Origin: Streptomyces endocoffeicus | Lineage (GTDB): Bacteria; Actinomycetota; Actinomycetes; Streptomycetales; Streptomycetaceae | NCBI RefSeq assembly: GCF_016741935.1 | Contig: NZ_JAERRG010000011.1 | Span: 1 to 64,000 of the forward strand | Reading direction: 5' to 3' | DNA: 64,000 bases | Shown: one piece after another, positions 18,561-29,271 of the stretch | Layout of the letters: every line of letters begins with the position of its first letter | Numbering within the stretch: the first letter of the stretch is position 1 | Translations under genes and position numbers: made by a program | Notes under the pieces: model-generated | The model's input: only the letters and a program-made list of their open reading frames with translations | Told to the model about the DNA's origin: nothing | The model's database searches: none

Positions 18561-18614
18561 GCGGCGGAGCCGCATATCGACACCGCCGCGGCGGAGCCGC
18601 ATATCGACACCGCC
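18561..18614. repeat. Perfect 27-bp tandem duplication
   Basis: A 27-bp unit beginning GCGGCGGAGCCGCATATCGA occurs twice with no mismatch (18561-18587 and 18588-18614). Twenty bases of it recur in inverted orientation at 16127-16146. It lies between the pucR start and the GH15 stop. The rest of the 18481-18660 gap contains a GGGCCCCCAGGGCCCGGG hairpin close to the GH15 stop, a plausible terminator for that gene. Confidence 0.85.
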
Positions 18615-18660
18615 CCGCGCCCCTTGGGGGTGCCCGGGCCCCCAGGGCCCGGGCCGGGGG

Positions 18661-20463
18661 TCAGCCTCCGTACGCGCCGGACGCGGTCAGCCGCAGCGCG
18701 GTGTCGATCAGCGGCACATGGCTGAACGCCTGCGGGAAGTTGCCCACCAGACGCTGGTTGTGCGAGTCCCACTCCTCGGACAGCAGCCCGAGGTCGTTGC
18801 GGAGCGCCAGCAGCTTCTCGAAGAGCTTCCGGGCCTCGTCCACCCGGCCGATCATCGCCAGGTCGTCGGCGAGCCAGAACGAGCAGGCCAGGAAGGCCCC
18901 TTCGTCACCCTCGAGACCGTCCACCCCGGCGTCCTCGCCCGCGGTGGGGTAGCGCATCACGAAGCCGTCCTCGGTCGACAGCTCCCGCTGGATCGCCTCG
19001 ATGGTGCCGATGACGCGCTTGTCGTCCGGCGGCAGGAAGCCCATCTGCGGGATGAGCAGCAGCGAGGCGTCCAGCTCCTTGGAGCCGTAGGACTGGGTGA
19101 AGGTGTTCCGCTCGGCGTCGTAGCCCCGCTCGCAGACGTCCCGGTGGATCTCGTCGCGCAGCTCCCGCCAGCGGTCCAACGGCCCGTCCACATCGCCGGA
19201 TTCGATCAGCTTGACGGTGCGGTCGACCGCGACCCAGGCCATCACCTTGGAGTGCACGAAGTGGCGGCGCGGCCCGCGCACCTCCCAGATGCCCTCGTCC
19301 GGCTCGTCCCAGTGCTCCTCGAGGTAGCGGATCAGCTTCAGCTGGAGCACGCTCGCGTAGTCGTTGCGCGCCAGGCCCGTCATATGGGCCAGGTGCAGCG
19401 CCTCGGTGACCTCGCCGTAGACGTCGAGCTGGACCTGGCCCGCCGCGCCGTTGCCGATCCGGACCGGCTGGGAGTTCTCGAAGCCGGGCAGCCAGGTCAG
19501 CTCGGCCTCGGACAACTCCCGCTCGCCCGCGATGCCGTACATGATCTGGAGGTTCTCCGGGTCGCCCGCGACCGCGCGGAGCAGCCATTCGCGCCAGGCG
19601 CGGGCCTCCTCGCGGTAGCCGGTGCGCAGCAGCGAGGAGAGGGTGATCGCCGCGTCCCGCAGCCAGGTGAAGCGGTAGTCCCAGTTCCGGACGCCGCCGA
19701 TCTCCTCGGGCAGCGAGGTGGTGGGCGCCGCGACGATACCGCCGGTGGGGGCGTAGGTCAGCGCCTTGAGCGTGATCAGCGAGCGGACCACCGCGTCCCG
19801 GTAGGGGCCGTGGTACGTGCAGTGCTCGACCCACTCCTTCCAGAACGCCTCGGTGGCCTCCAGCGCGCCCTCCGGCTCGGGCAGGGCGGGCGGCTCGCGG
19901 TGCGAGGGCTGCCAGCTGATGGTGAAGGCGATCCGGTCGCCGGGGCCCACCGTGAAGTCCGAGTAGGTGGTGAGGTCCTTGCCGTAGGTGTCGGCCTCGG
20001 TGTCCAGCCACACCGAGTCCGGACCCGCGACGGCGACGGTACGGCCGTCCACCCGGTGCACCCAGGGCACGACCCAGCCGTAGGAGAACCGCATCCGCAG
20101 CGCGGAGCGCATCGGCACCCGGCCGCTGACCCCCTCGACGATCCGCACCAGTTGCGGGGCGCCGTCACGGGGCGGCATGAAGTCGATCACACGGACGGTG
20201 CCGCGCGGGGTGTCCCACTCCGACTCCAGGACCAGGGAGTCGCCGCGGTAGCGGCGGCGGTCCGCGGCGGGCGGCGGGCTCCCCGCGGGGGCGGCGGGCC
20301 CCAACCGCCAGAAACCGTGTTCCTCGGTGCCCAGCAGACCGGCGAAGACGGCATGGGAGTCGAACCTCGGCAGGCACAGCCAGTCGACGGTCCCGTCTCT
20401 GCAGACGAGGGCGGCCGTCTGCATATCACCAATCAGTGCGTAATCCTCGATACGCCCGGCCAC
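18661..20463 (-). CDS. GH15-family glycoside hydrolase (glucoamylase/trehalase type)
   Basis: The protein is about 600 residues. The N-terminus AGRIEDYALIGDMQTAALV and TVDWLCLPRFDSHAVFAGLL, then GVRNWDYRFTWLRDAAIT in the middle, are hallmarks of the GH15 group that includes bacterial glucodextranase-like and trehalase enzymes. There is no signal peptide, so the enzyme is probably cytoplasmic and acts on an alpha-glucoside such as trehalose or maltooligosaccharide. I prefer GTG 20463 as start because GGGGA lies 6 nt upstream; ATG 20469 and GTG 20493 are alternatives. It is transcribed leftward, divergent from pyrG across a 405-bp gap. Confidence 0.88.
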   Translation of the reverse strand: MAGRIEDYALIGDMQTAALVCRDGTVDWLCLPRFDSHAVFAGLLGTEEHGFWRLGPAAPAGSPPPAADRRRYRGDSLVLESEWDTPRGTVRVIDFMPPRDGAPQLVRIVEGVSGRVPMRSALRMRFSYGWVVPWVHRVDGRTVAVAGPDSVWLDTEADTYGKDLTTYSDFTVGPGDRIAFTISWQPSHREPPALPEPEGALEATEAFWKEWVEHCTYHGPYRDAVVRSLITLKALTYAPTGGIVAAPTTSLPEEIGGVRNWDYRFTWLRDAAITLSSLLRTGYREEARAWREWLLRAVAGDPENLQIMYGIAGERELSEAELTWLPGFENSQPVRIGNGAAGQVQLDVYGEVTEALHLAHMTGLARNDYASVLQLKLIRYLEEHWDEPDEGIWEVRGPRRHFVHSKVMAWVAVDRTVKLIESGDVDGPLDRWRELRDEIHRDVCERGYDAERNTFTQSYGSKELDASLLLIPQMGFLPPDDKRVIGTIEAIQRELSTEDGFVMRYPTAGEDAGVDGLEGDEGAFLACSFWLADDLAMIGRVDEARKLFEKLLALRNDLGLLSEEWDSHNQRLVGNFPQAFSHVPLIDTALRLTASGAYGG

Positions 20464-20868
20464 GTGCATTCCCCATTCGAACGGCCGTATCACCCCGGAG
20501 GGCGTTTTCTACGGTCTCGGAAAATTTTGACGAGCTCTTGTTCCGGGGGCGTGCTGGTGGTGCCGTGCCGGGGTGGCTCGCATGCGTGCGTCCGATGAGG
20601 ATACGACGGACAACGGTGATCCGCTTGAGCCCGTCCACATCGTGGCTCGCATCTCACGGCCGATCGGGTGGCCAGGTCACGCATGGTGTTCGGGCGATTG
20701 CGCAGACCGAACGCGGGAACCAGGTCAGCAACGACCGCTCCGGGGCGCTGATACCCTGGTAGCCCGTGGAGCGGCGGGCACAAAACCCCCGAACCTCAGC
20801 GGCGGCGCCCCCGGACCTCGGAGCGGCTGCCGTACGCACCCTCACGACGCGACCACGGGAGCCCCCTC
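20464..20868. other. Divergent intergenic region (GH15 enzyme / pyrG)
   Basis: This 405-bp gap must hold promoters for both flanking genes. It contains an AT-rich patch GGAAAATTTTGACG (20519-20532) on the GH15 side and GATACCCTGG (20750-20759) on the pyrG side, the latter a possible -10 element about 110 nt from the pyrG start. I saw no tRNA, small gene or convincing terminator in it. Confidence 0.5.
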
Positions 20869-22545
<1,677 letters not shown>

Positions 22546-22625
22546 CCGTTACGGTTGGCAGGGGCGGGCGGCCGGCGCGGCCCACCGCCCCGGCAACCGC
22601 ACGCGGAAAGGACGCTGAGGCAAGC

Positions 22626-23252
22626 ATGCGCATCCAGGACACCCCCGAGGAATGGCCGGTCACCGCCACCGCCACGCCGTTCACCGGCAACAAGACGAGC
22701 GTGCGCACGGACGAGGTGGAGATGCCCGACGGGAGCCGGGTGAAGCGCGACTACCAGGTCCACCCCGGCTCCGTCGCCGTCCTCGCCCTGGACGGGGACG
22801 ACCGCGTGATCGTGCTGCGGCAGTACCGGCACCCGGTCCGGCAGCGGCTGTGGGAGATCCCGGCCGGTCTCCTGGACATCCCCGGTGAGAACCCGCTGCA
22901 CGCCGCCCAGCGGGAGCTGTACGAGGAGGCGCACGTCAAGGCCGAGGACTGGCGGGTCCTCATCGACCTCTACACCTCGCCCGGCGGCTGTGACGAGGCC
23001 GTGCGGATCTTCCTGGCCAGGGAGGTCTCCGTGGCCGAGGGCGAGCGGTTCGAGGTCTCCGAGGAGGAGGCCGACATGGAGCTCGCCCGGGTGTCCCTGG
23101 AGGAGCTGGTGCGCGGCGCGCTCGCGGGCGAGCTGCACAACAACTGCCTCGCGACGGGCGTGCTGGCGCTGCGGGCCGCGCTCTCCGGCGACGGCATCGA
23201 CGCCCTCCGGCCCGCCGACGCCTCCTGGCCGGCCCGGCCCTTCGACGCCTGA
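22626..23252 (+). CDS. Nudix hydrolase, ADP-ribose pyrophosphatase type
   Basis: The 208-residue protein has a Nudix box AAQRELYEEAHV preceded by EIPAGLLDIPGENP, as in ADP-ribose pyrophosphatases (EIPAG start, one extra residue before the first Glu). The usual Gly after EEA is His here. The family hydrolyses ADP-ribose and related nucleoside diphosphate sugars. DYQVHPGSVAVLALD and RQYRHPVRQRLWEIPAG are typical of the actinobacterial subgroup. A GAGG site lies 6 nt before the ATG. The position after pyrG is conserved in Streptomyces and suggests cotranscription. Confidence 0.92.
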   Translation: MRIQDTPEEWPVTATATPFTGNKTSVRTDEVEMPDGSRVKRDYQVHPGSVAVLALDGDDRVIVLRQYRHPVRQRLWEIPAGLLDIPGENPLHAAQRELYEEAHVKAEDWRVLIDLYTSPGGCDEAVRIFLAREVSVAEGERFEVSEEEADMELARVSLEELVRGALAGELHNNCLATGVLALRAALSGDGIDALRPADASWPARPFDA

Positions 23253-23383
23253 GCCACTGCCTGAGCCACTGATGGGGCGCATGGGCCCCGCTCGGCCTCG
23301 GTGAAGATCCGATGGAGTGATTTTCGGTCCGTGCTGTGGGCGGCGAGTACCGGGTACCTGACGCGGAGTGAACTACGCTCATA

Positions 23384-25717
23384 GTGAGCCGAAGGGGCTC
23401 GTACGCGCAGGTGGACGGGAGTGGGCCCGTGGCGGAGCAGGCGGTCGACACCGATGGGGAGCCGGGCGCCCCAGGGAAGCGGCAGCCGCCGCCCGCCGCG
23501 TCCGCTTCATCCGCTTCGTCCGTCCCCGGCCGCCCGCCGGAATCCGCTACCGGCCGTCCGCCGGAGTCCGTCCCCGGCCGTCCGCCCGAATCCGCCCCCG
23601 GTAGTCCGCCGGAAGATGAGACCTCCTCCTCCGACACCCCGCCGCGGCAACGGCGCTCCACCGCGGGCGCCCAGGACGGCGGGGTGTGGAGCGGGGCGAC
23701 CCGGGCCGTGCTGTTCGCGGCGGCCGCCTCCGTGGGGCGGGGGTTCGCCGGGCGGCGGCGCGAGCTGCTCTCGCTGCGGGCCGATATCGAGCGCGCGGGC
23801 CTGGACACCATCGCCGGCCGCAAGGCCGCCCGCAGCCGGGTGCTGCTGATCGCGGGCCGTCCCGGCTGGGGCCGTACGGCGCTGGCCGAGGAACTCGCCC
23901 GGCGGCTCGCCGACGACTACCCCGACGGAGTGCTGAGCGCCCGGCTGACGACCTCCGCCGGCGATCCCGTGCCCACCGAGCGCACCGCCCGTGAGCTGCT
24001 GGGACGGCTCGGGGTCAGCGCCCCGCCGGGGGCGGACGAGGACGATCTGGGCGAGGCGCTGCGCGCGGCCCTCGATGGCAAGCGGGTGCTGCTGCTGCTC
24101 GACGACGTGGCCGGGGCCGAGCAGGTGGACGCGCTGCTGCCCGACGAGCCCGACTGCCTGGTGGTCGCCGTCTCGCGGGGCCCGCTGACCGGGGTGCCGG
24201 ATGTGCGGCCGTGCACGGTGGGCGGGCTGGATGTGAGCGCGGCGGTCGGGCTGCTGGCGCAGTACACCGGCCCCACCCGGATCACCTGCGATCCGGTGGC
24301 CGCGCAGTCCCTGGTCGAGGAGTGCGCGGGCCAGCCCGCGGCGCTCGTCCTGGTCGGCGGCTGGCTCGCCGCCCGCCCCCAGGCTTCGGTGGACGACGCC
24401 CTGGCCCGGCTGCGCGAACTGCCGCCGGACGAGGGTGACCTCGACCACGGCGCCCGCCCGCTGACCCGCGCCTTCCGGCTGGCCTACGCCGCGCTGCCGT
24501 CGGCCGCCGCCCGGATGCTGCGGCTGCTGGTGCTGGCGCCCGGCGGATCGGCCGACGCCCAGATCGCCTCCGCGCTGGCCGGCTGCTCGGTGGCGGACGG
24601 CGAGGCGGCGCTGGAGGGCTTCGCCGCGTACGGGATGCTGCGCCCGCGCGGCACCGGCCGCTACCTGGTGCCCGGCTGCCTCGATCCGCTGCTGCGGGAG
24701 CGGCTGGCGGCCGAGGAGCGCCCGGCGGAGGTGGAGCTGGCGCGGGCGCGGATGCTGGAGCGCGCCGTACGGCAGCTGCACACCTGCCGGCTGGCGGCCG
24801 AGCCCCCTGGTTCGCCGGGCCGGAAGAAGCTGGCCGGAATGCCGAAGCCGCTGCGGTTTTCGTCGTCGGCGGAGGCGGCCGGCTGGCTGGAGGAGCGGCT
24901 GCCCACCCTGATCGAGGCCGCCCGGATGGCCGTCGAGACCGGTCAACTCGACACCCTGGCACGGCGGTTGGTCGCCGCGCTGACCCACGCGCTGACCGCC
25001 CACCGGGGCTTCGAGGGCGCGGCGGTGGAGCTGTACGGGCTGCATCAGCTGGTGCTGGACGTGGCCCGGCGCCGCGATCTCCCGGTGGAGCGGGCGGCCG
25101 CGCTGCTGAACCTCGGCGATCTGGACGGCGGGGCGGGCCGGGTGGACAAGGCCCTCGCCCGCTACAAGAGCGCCCTGGAGGCCGCCCGCGCCTCGGGCGA
25201 TCCGTATACGACCGGGCGTGCGCTGGAGTCGATCGGCGGCACGTACCAGGCGCTGGAGGACTGGCACCGGGCGGCCGACTGGTACGGACGCGCCCTGGAG
25301 CTGCGGCTGAGCCGCCGCGACACGCCCGCCGCGGCCCGGCTGTACGCACGGCTCGGCACCGTCCACGGCTACGCCGGGCGGTGGGGCGAGGCGCTGCGCG
25401 ACTGGCGTGCCGCCGCGGCCGCCTGCCGCCGGGCGGGCGACCAGCCGGGGTACGCCCGGGCGCTCGGCGGCACCGCGGACGCCCAGGAGCGCTCGGGGCG
25501 GCCGAGGGAGGCGCTGCGCACCTGGGCGGAGACCGCCGCGGCCGCCCGGACCTGCGGTGACACCGGGCTGCACGCCGAGCTGGCGCGCCATGCGGCGGAC
25601 GCGATGGACCGGCTCGGCGGGGATCCCGCGGTGGCGCGGTCGCTGCGGCGCACCGCCCGGAGGATCGAGGCGGGCGAGGCGGAAGACACCGGTCCGTCAC
25701 CTCAGAGTGGGGCCTGA
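23384..25717 (+). CDS. STAND/NB-ARC-like protein with C-terminal TPR repeats
   Basis: The 777-residue protein has a Pro-rich N-terminus with repeats of the form GRPPESATGRPPESVP (residues about 47-77). An NB-ARC-like domain follows: VLLIAGRPGWGRTALAEEL at about 151-169, KRVLLLLDDVAGAEQVDALL near 233 and GLDVSAAVGLLAQY. The last about 230 residues are TPR-like (DKALARYKSALEAARASGDP, YQALEDWHRAADWYGRALEL). The P-loop lysine is Arg (GWGRT), while the Walker B LLLLDD is intact, so hydrolysis may be impaired. There is no N-terminal DNA-binding domain as in AfsR/SARP proteins. The start is GTG 23384; TACGCT just upstream may be the -10 of a leaderless transcript. Function is unknown, perhaps a signalling scaffold. 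Confidence 0.85.
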   Translation: MSRRGSYAQVDGSGPVAEQAVDTDGEPGAPGKRQPPPAASASSASSVPGRPPESATGRPPESVPGRPPESAPGSPPEDETSSSDTPPRQRRSTAGAQDGGVWSGATRAVLFAAAASVGRGFAGRRRELLSLRADIERAGLDTIAGRKAARSRVLLIAGRPGWGRTALAEELARRLADDYPDGVLSARLTTSAGDPVPTERTARELLGRLGVSAPPGADEDDLGEALRAALDGKRVLLLLDDVAGAEQVDALLPDEPDCLVVAVSRGPLTGVPDVRPCTVGGLDVSAAVGLLAQYTGPTRITCDPVAAQSLVEECAGQPAALVLVGGWLAARPQASVDDALARLRELPPDEGDLDHGARPLTRAFRLAYAALPSAAARMLRLLVLAPGGSADAQIASALAGCSVADGEAALEGFAAYGMLRPRGTGRYLVPGCLDPLLRERLAAEERPAEVELARARMLERAVRQLHTCRLAAEPPGSPGRKKLAGMPKPLRFSSSAEAAGWLEERLPTLIEAARMAVETGQLDTLARRLVAALTHALTAHRGFEGAAVELYGLHQLVLDVARRRDLPVERAAALLNLGDLDGGAGRVDKALARYKSALEAARASGDPYTTGRALESIGGTYQALEDWHRAADWYGRALELRLSRRDTPAAARLYARLGTVHGYAGRWGEALRDWRAAAAACRRAGDQPGYARALGGTADAQERSGRPREALRTWAETAAAARTCGDTGLHAELARHAADAMDRLGGDPAVARSLRRTARRIEAGEAEDTGPSPQSGA

Positions 25718-25943
25718 AACGCTGCCGACCTACGAAATCAGTAGTGGTCTTCCAAAAGATTGATGCATTGCAAGGCTAGACAGCGCGACGTCCTTCATTA
25801 GACTGGCTGTACCGCGATTGTTGCGGTCGTCTCCGGCATGCGGACGCGCGTGCCGGTTTGCCTGTCTATGGTCGATGGTGTATCGGCCCGTGGCTGGCTA
25901 TGGCGATATGTTCCATTTCCCCCATTCAAGGACCGTGATCGAC

Positions 25944-27059
25944 GTGAAGGTCGGCATCCCCCGCGAGGTCAAGAACAACGAGTTCCGTGTGGCCATCACC
26001 CCTGCCGGTGTGCACGAGCTGGTCCGAGGCGGCCATGAGGTCGTCATCGAGCGGAGTGCGGGCCTCGGCTCGTCCATCACGGACGAGGAGTACACCGCCG
26101 CCGGTGCCCACGTCCTCGGCACCGCCGACGAGGTCTGGGCCACGGCCGACCTGCTGCTGAAGGTCAAGGAGCCCATCGCGGAGGAATACCACCGGCTGCG
26201 CAAGGGCCAGACGCTCTTCACCTATCTGCACCTGGCCGCCTCCCGGGCCTGCACCGACGCGCTGCTGGAGTCCGGCACCACCGCCATCGCCTACGAGACC
26301 GTCGAGACCGCGAACCGCGCCCTGCCGCTGCTCGCGCCGATGTCCGAGGTCGCGGGCCGGATCGCGCCGCAGGTCGGCGCGTACCACCTGATGCGCTCGG
26401 CCGGCGGCCGCGGTGTGCTGCCCGGCGGGGTGCCGGGTGTGGCCGCCGGGCGGGCCGTCGTCATCGGCGGTGGCGTCTCCGGGTGGAACGCCGCCCAGAT
26501 CGCCATCGGCATGGGCTTCCACGTCACCCTGCTCGACAAGGACATCAACAAGCTGCGCGAGGCCGACCGGATCTTCGGCAACCGGGTGCAGACCATCGCC
26601 TCCAACGCCTATGAGCTGGAGAAGGCCGTCCTCGAGGCCGACCTGGTCATCGGCGCGGTGCTCATCCCGGGCGCCAAGGCGCCCAAGCTGGTCACCAACG
26701 AGCTGGTGTCCCGGATGAAGCCGGGAAGTGTCCTTGTCGACATCGCGATCGACCAGGGCGGCTGCTTCGAGGACTCCCGTCCCACCACCCACGCCGAGCC
26801 GACCTTCGAGGTCCACAACTCGGTCTTCTACTGCGTGGCGAACATGCCCGGCGCGGTGCCGAACACCTCCACCCACGCGCTCACCAACGCCACGCTCCCG
26901 TACATCGTGGAGCTGGCCAACCGCGGCTGGCGGGACGCGCTGCGCCGGGACGCCGCGCTGGCCAAGGGGCTCAACACCCATGAGGGTCAGGTCGTCTACG
27001 GCCCGGTCGCCGAGGCCCATGACCTGCCCGTCGTCGAACTGGGCTCGCTGATCGGCTGA
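25944..27059 (+). CDS. ald: Alanine dehydrogenase
   Basis: The 371-residue enzyme catalyses NAD-dependent oxidative deamination of L-alanine to pyruvate. It begins KVGIPREVKNNEFRVAITPA and contains LLKVKEPIAEEYHRL, TYLHLAASRACTDALL, the Rossmann motif VVIGGGVSGWNAAQIAIGMG and DIAIDQGGCFEDSRPTTH with the catalytic Asp and His regions. GTG 25944 is chosen because AAGGA lies 11 nt upstream and the length equals that of characterised enzymes; GTG 25935 is possible. The 226-bp upstream region is relatively AT-rich and holds TTGATGCATTGCAAGG and a -10-like TAGACT (25799-25804), so the gene has its own promoter. Confidence 0.96.
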   Translation: MKVGIPREVKNNEFRVAITPAGVHELVRGGHEVVIERSAGLGSSITDEEYTAAGAHVLGTADEVWATADLLLKVKEPIAEEYHRLRKGQTLFTYLHLAASRACTDALLESGTTAIAYETVETANRALPLLAPMSEVAGRIAPQVGAYHLMRSAGGRGVLPGGVPGVAAGRAVVIGGGVSGWNAAQIAIGMGFHVTLLDKDINKLREADRIFGNRVQTIASNAYELEKAVLEADLVIGAVLIPGAKAPKLVTNELVSRMKPGSVLVDIAIDQGGCFEDSRPTTHAEPTFEVHNSVFYCVANMPGAVPNTSTHALTNATLPYIVELANRGWRDALRRDAALAKGLNTHEGQVVYGPVAEAHDLPVVELGSLIG

Positions 27060-27468
27060 ATGGCGCCCGGAGTTCACCGGACCCGGCCGCCGGGCCCGTT
27101 AACCCCGGTTGCCGGACGGTCAACCCGGACCGTCAACCACATGTCAACATCGGGCATCCGGCCGGGTCTTGTCGAAGGACGAGGCCCGGCCGAAGGTGTG
27201 TCCGCTGTGCCCCGTATCGCGCGCCGACCACCGCTCGGCCAACTCGCCCTAAATGCAACTATTAAGACGCTTTATGCGGTGGTGAAATCTCCGTGGCACC
27301 GTTCACACGCCCTTGACATCGGGGTGTTCGATTGCCGACACATCGTGCCGTGTCCGGTGGATTGTGTTGCTGCGGACCGGTGACACGCCATAGAGTCGCC
27401 AACCGTCGGCATGGTGTCACGCTGACCTATAGAGAAATTTCCTGGTCACCAAGGAGGTAGGACGACTT
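27060..27468. other. ald-parA intergenic region
   Basis: This 409-bp gap contains a GC-rich inverted segment soon after the ald stop (CCGGACCCGGCCGCCGGGCC), a notably AT-rich stretch CTAAATGCAACTATTAAGAC (27249-27268), and a vegetative-type promoter at 27367-27396. I saw no parS-like GTTTCACGTGAAAC site and no credible small gene. Confidence 0.55.
27367..27396 (+). promoter_or_regulatory. Candidate HrdB-type promoter of the parA-like gene
   Basis: TTGCTG (27367-27372), an 18-bp spacer and TAGAGT (27391-27396) make a good vegetative promoter, with transcription expected to start near 27403. A near-ideal ribosome binding site AAGGAGGT (27451-27458) follows 10 nt before the GTG at 27469. Confidence 0.6.
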
Positions 27469-28635
27469 GTGAATGAGTCGACATTTTCTCCCGGGGGTGG
27501 TCAACCAGGACCGGCTGCGCGGGGCCAGGGCCCCTCGGGGCTCGAGGCTGTCGGCTCCGTCGCTGTCCGTACCTTCGCAACCCGCCAGAGCCCGACGACA
27601 GCCCACCAGAGCCACAGCATGGACGGCCATCACGTGAACGCCATGGCCGGCGACCAGGGGGGCACGGATCCCGCCCGCTTCGCCGACTACGACGACCTCC
27701 CCGACGGGCACTTCTACGACCCGGACGCGGAGTACGAGCCAGACCCCGAATACGCGGCCACGCTCGCGCCCGACGCTGCCCGCCAGCGCCGCGAGCGGAT
27801 CGGCCCCACCGGGCGCCCGTTGCCGTACTTCCCGATCCCCGGGCCGCTGACCGACCACGGTCCCGCGAAGATCATCGCGATGTGCAACCAGAAGGGCGGG
27901 GTCGGCAAGACCACCTCCACCATCAACCTGGGCGCGGCCCTGGCCGAGTACGGCCGCCGGGTCCTGCTCGTCGACTTCGACCCGCAGGGCGCCCTGTCGG
28001 TCGGCCTCGGGGTCAACCCGATGGAGCTCGACCTCACGGTCTACAACCTGCTCATGGAGCGGGGCATGTCCGCCGACGAGGTGCTGCTGAAGACGGCCGT
28101 GCCCAACATGGACCTGCTGCCCAGCAATATCGACTTGTCGGCCGCCGAGGTGCAGCTGGTGAGCGAGGTCGCCCGGGAGTCGACCCTCCAGCGCGCGCTC
28201 AAGCCGCTGATGGCCGACTACGACTACATCGTCATCGACTGCCAGCCCTCGCTCGGTCTGCTCACCGTCAACGCGCTGACCGCCGCGCACAAGGTGATCG
28301 TGCCGCTGGAGTGCGAGTTCTTCGCGCTGCGCGGTGTGGCGTTGCTCACGGAGACGATCGAGAAGGTCCAGGAGCGGCTCAACCCCGACCTGGAGCTGGA
28401 CGGCATCCTCGCCACGATGTACGACTCGCGCACCGTGCACAGCCGTGAGGTCCTCGCCCGCGTGGTCGAGGCGTTCGACGATCACGTCTACCACACGGTC
28501 ATCGGCCGTACGGTCCGCTTCCCCGAGACCACGGTCGCGGGTGAGCCGATCACCACGTACGCGTCCAACTCCGTCGGTGCCGCCGCCTATCGCCAGCTCG
28601 CCAGGGAGGTGCTCGCCCGGTGTCACGCCGAGTGA
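27469..28635 (+). CDS. ParA-family ATPase linked to ScpAB
   Basis: The 388-residue protein has a long Gly/Pro/acidic N-terminal extension of about 130 residues, then a ParA/MinD-type ATPase with deviant Walker A CNQKGGVGKTTSTINLGAAL near residue 138, VLLVDFDPQGALSVGLG, DYIVIDCQPSLGLLTVNAL and ALRGVALLTETI. It is not the origin-proximal parA, since there is no parB, gidB or origin nearby. It is the first gene of a set with an RHH-like protein and scpA/scpB, so a role in chromosome organisation or segregation is likely. A strong AAGGAGGT site supports GTG 27469. It overlaps the next gene by 4 bp. Confidence 0.92.
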   Translation: MNESTFSPGGGQPGPAARGQGPSGLEAVGSVAVRTFATRQSPTTAHQSHSMDGHHVNAMAGDQGGTDPARFADYDDLPDGHFYDPDAEYEPDPEYAATLAPDAARQRRERIGPTGRPLPYFPIPGPLTDHGPAKIIAMCNQKGGVGKTTSTINLGAALAEYGRRVLLVDFDPQGALSVGLGVNPMELDLTVYNLLMERGMSADEVLLKTAVPNMDLLPSNIDLSAAEVQLVSEVARESTLQRALKPLMADYDYIVIDCQPSLGLLTVNALTAAHKVIVPLECEFFALRGVALLTETIEKVQERLNPDLELDGILATMYDSRTVHSREVLARVVEAFDDHVYHTVIGRTVRFPETTVAGEPITTYASNSVGAAAYRQLAREVLARCHAE

Positions 28636-29201
28636 GTCTGCCGGGAGCCGACGAACTGTTCCGCACCACGGGAGGGATGGGCCTCCAGTCCTCCGCTCCC
28701 GCCGCCGGGCGCCGCCAGGCGAACGGCGAGGGCCCCCGGGTGCCCCCGCCCGCCGCCGAACCCGACACGGGCGCCGAGCCGCGCGAAGGGCAGGAGCAGC
28801 GCGCGGACGGTGAGCAGTCCGGCTCGGGCGAACACACGGGACGGGAGACGGCCTCCCCGGACGCGGTCGGTGAGCGGCGCCCCGCCGCCGGGGACCGGCC
28901 CAAGGGCCGCCAGGCCCAGGGCGGTTCGGCCGCGGCCGAGCAGAACGGCCCGGCCCGCCGCCGCGCCCGTACGCCGAACCGCAGGCCCAGCGGGCGCGAG
29001 CGCCACGACGAGAAGATCACGGTCTATGTCTCCGCCGAGGAGCTGATGGACCTCGAGCACGCGCGTCTGGTGCTCCGTGGCGAGCACGGGCTCGCCGTCG
29101 ACCGCGGCCGGATCGTCCGCGAGGCGGTCGCGGTCGTCCTCGCCGACCTCGAGTCGCGCGGCGACGCGAGCATCCTGGTGCGCCGCCTCCGCGGCCGTTG
29201 A
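28632..29201 (+). CDS. Putative ribbon-helix-helix-like partner of the ParA ATPase
   Basis: The 189-residue protein begins MSLPGADELFRTTGG, continues through a disordered Ala/Gly/Glu-rich region to about residue 120, and ends in a compact basic domain: RERHDEKITVYVSAEELMDL, then EHARLVLRGEHGLAVDRGRI and VREAVAVVLADLESRG. A beta-strand (KITVYVS) followed by two helices is the pattern of RHH DNA-binding proteins such as CopG or ParG. I infer a centromere- or DNA-binding partner for the upstream ATPase; this is not proven. The start GTG 28632 makes a GTGA overlap with the ATPase stop; GTG 28620 is possible. Confidence 0.75.
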   Translation: MSLPGADELFRTTGGMGLQSSAPAAGRRQANGEGPRVPPPAAEPDTGAEPREGQEQRADGEQSGSGEHTGRETASPDAVGERRPAAGDRPKGRQAQGGSAAAEQNGPARRRARTPNRRPSGRERHDEKITVYVSAEELMDLEHARLVLRGEHGLAVDRGRIVREAVAVVLADLESRGDASILVRRLRGR

Positions 29202-29271
29202 CCGGGCCGGGCGAGATAGCCTGCCCGGTCGTACGGGCTGCCCCGCCCGGCCCTGAGCACCCTGGACCGCG

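Noticed and set aside
17200..20598. 1132-codon plus-strand frame opposite pucR and the GH15 gene
   Set aside because: It is a high-GC shadow of two recognisable minus-strand proteins with no domain of its own.
27060..27468. parS site or second replication origin next to the ParA-like gene
   Set aside because: No GTTTCACGTGAAAC-like sequence or DnaA box cluster was found in the gap.
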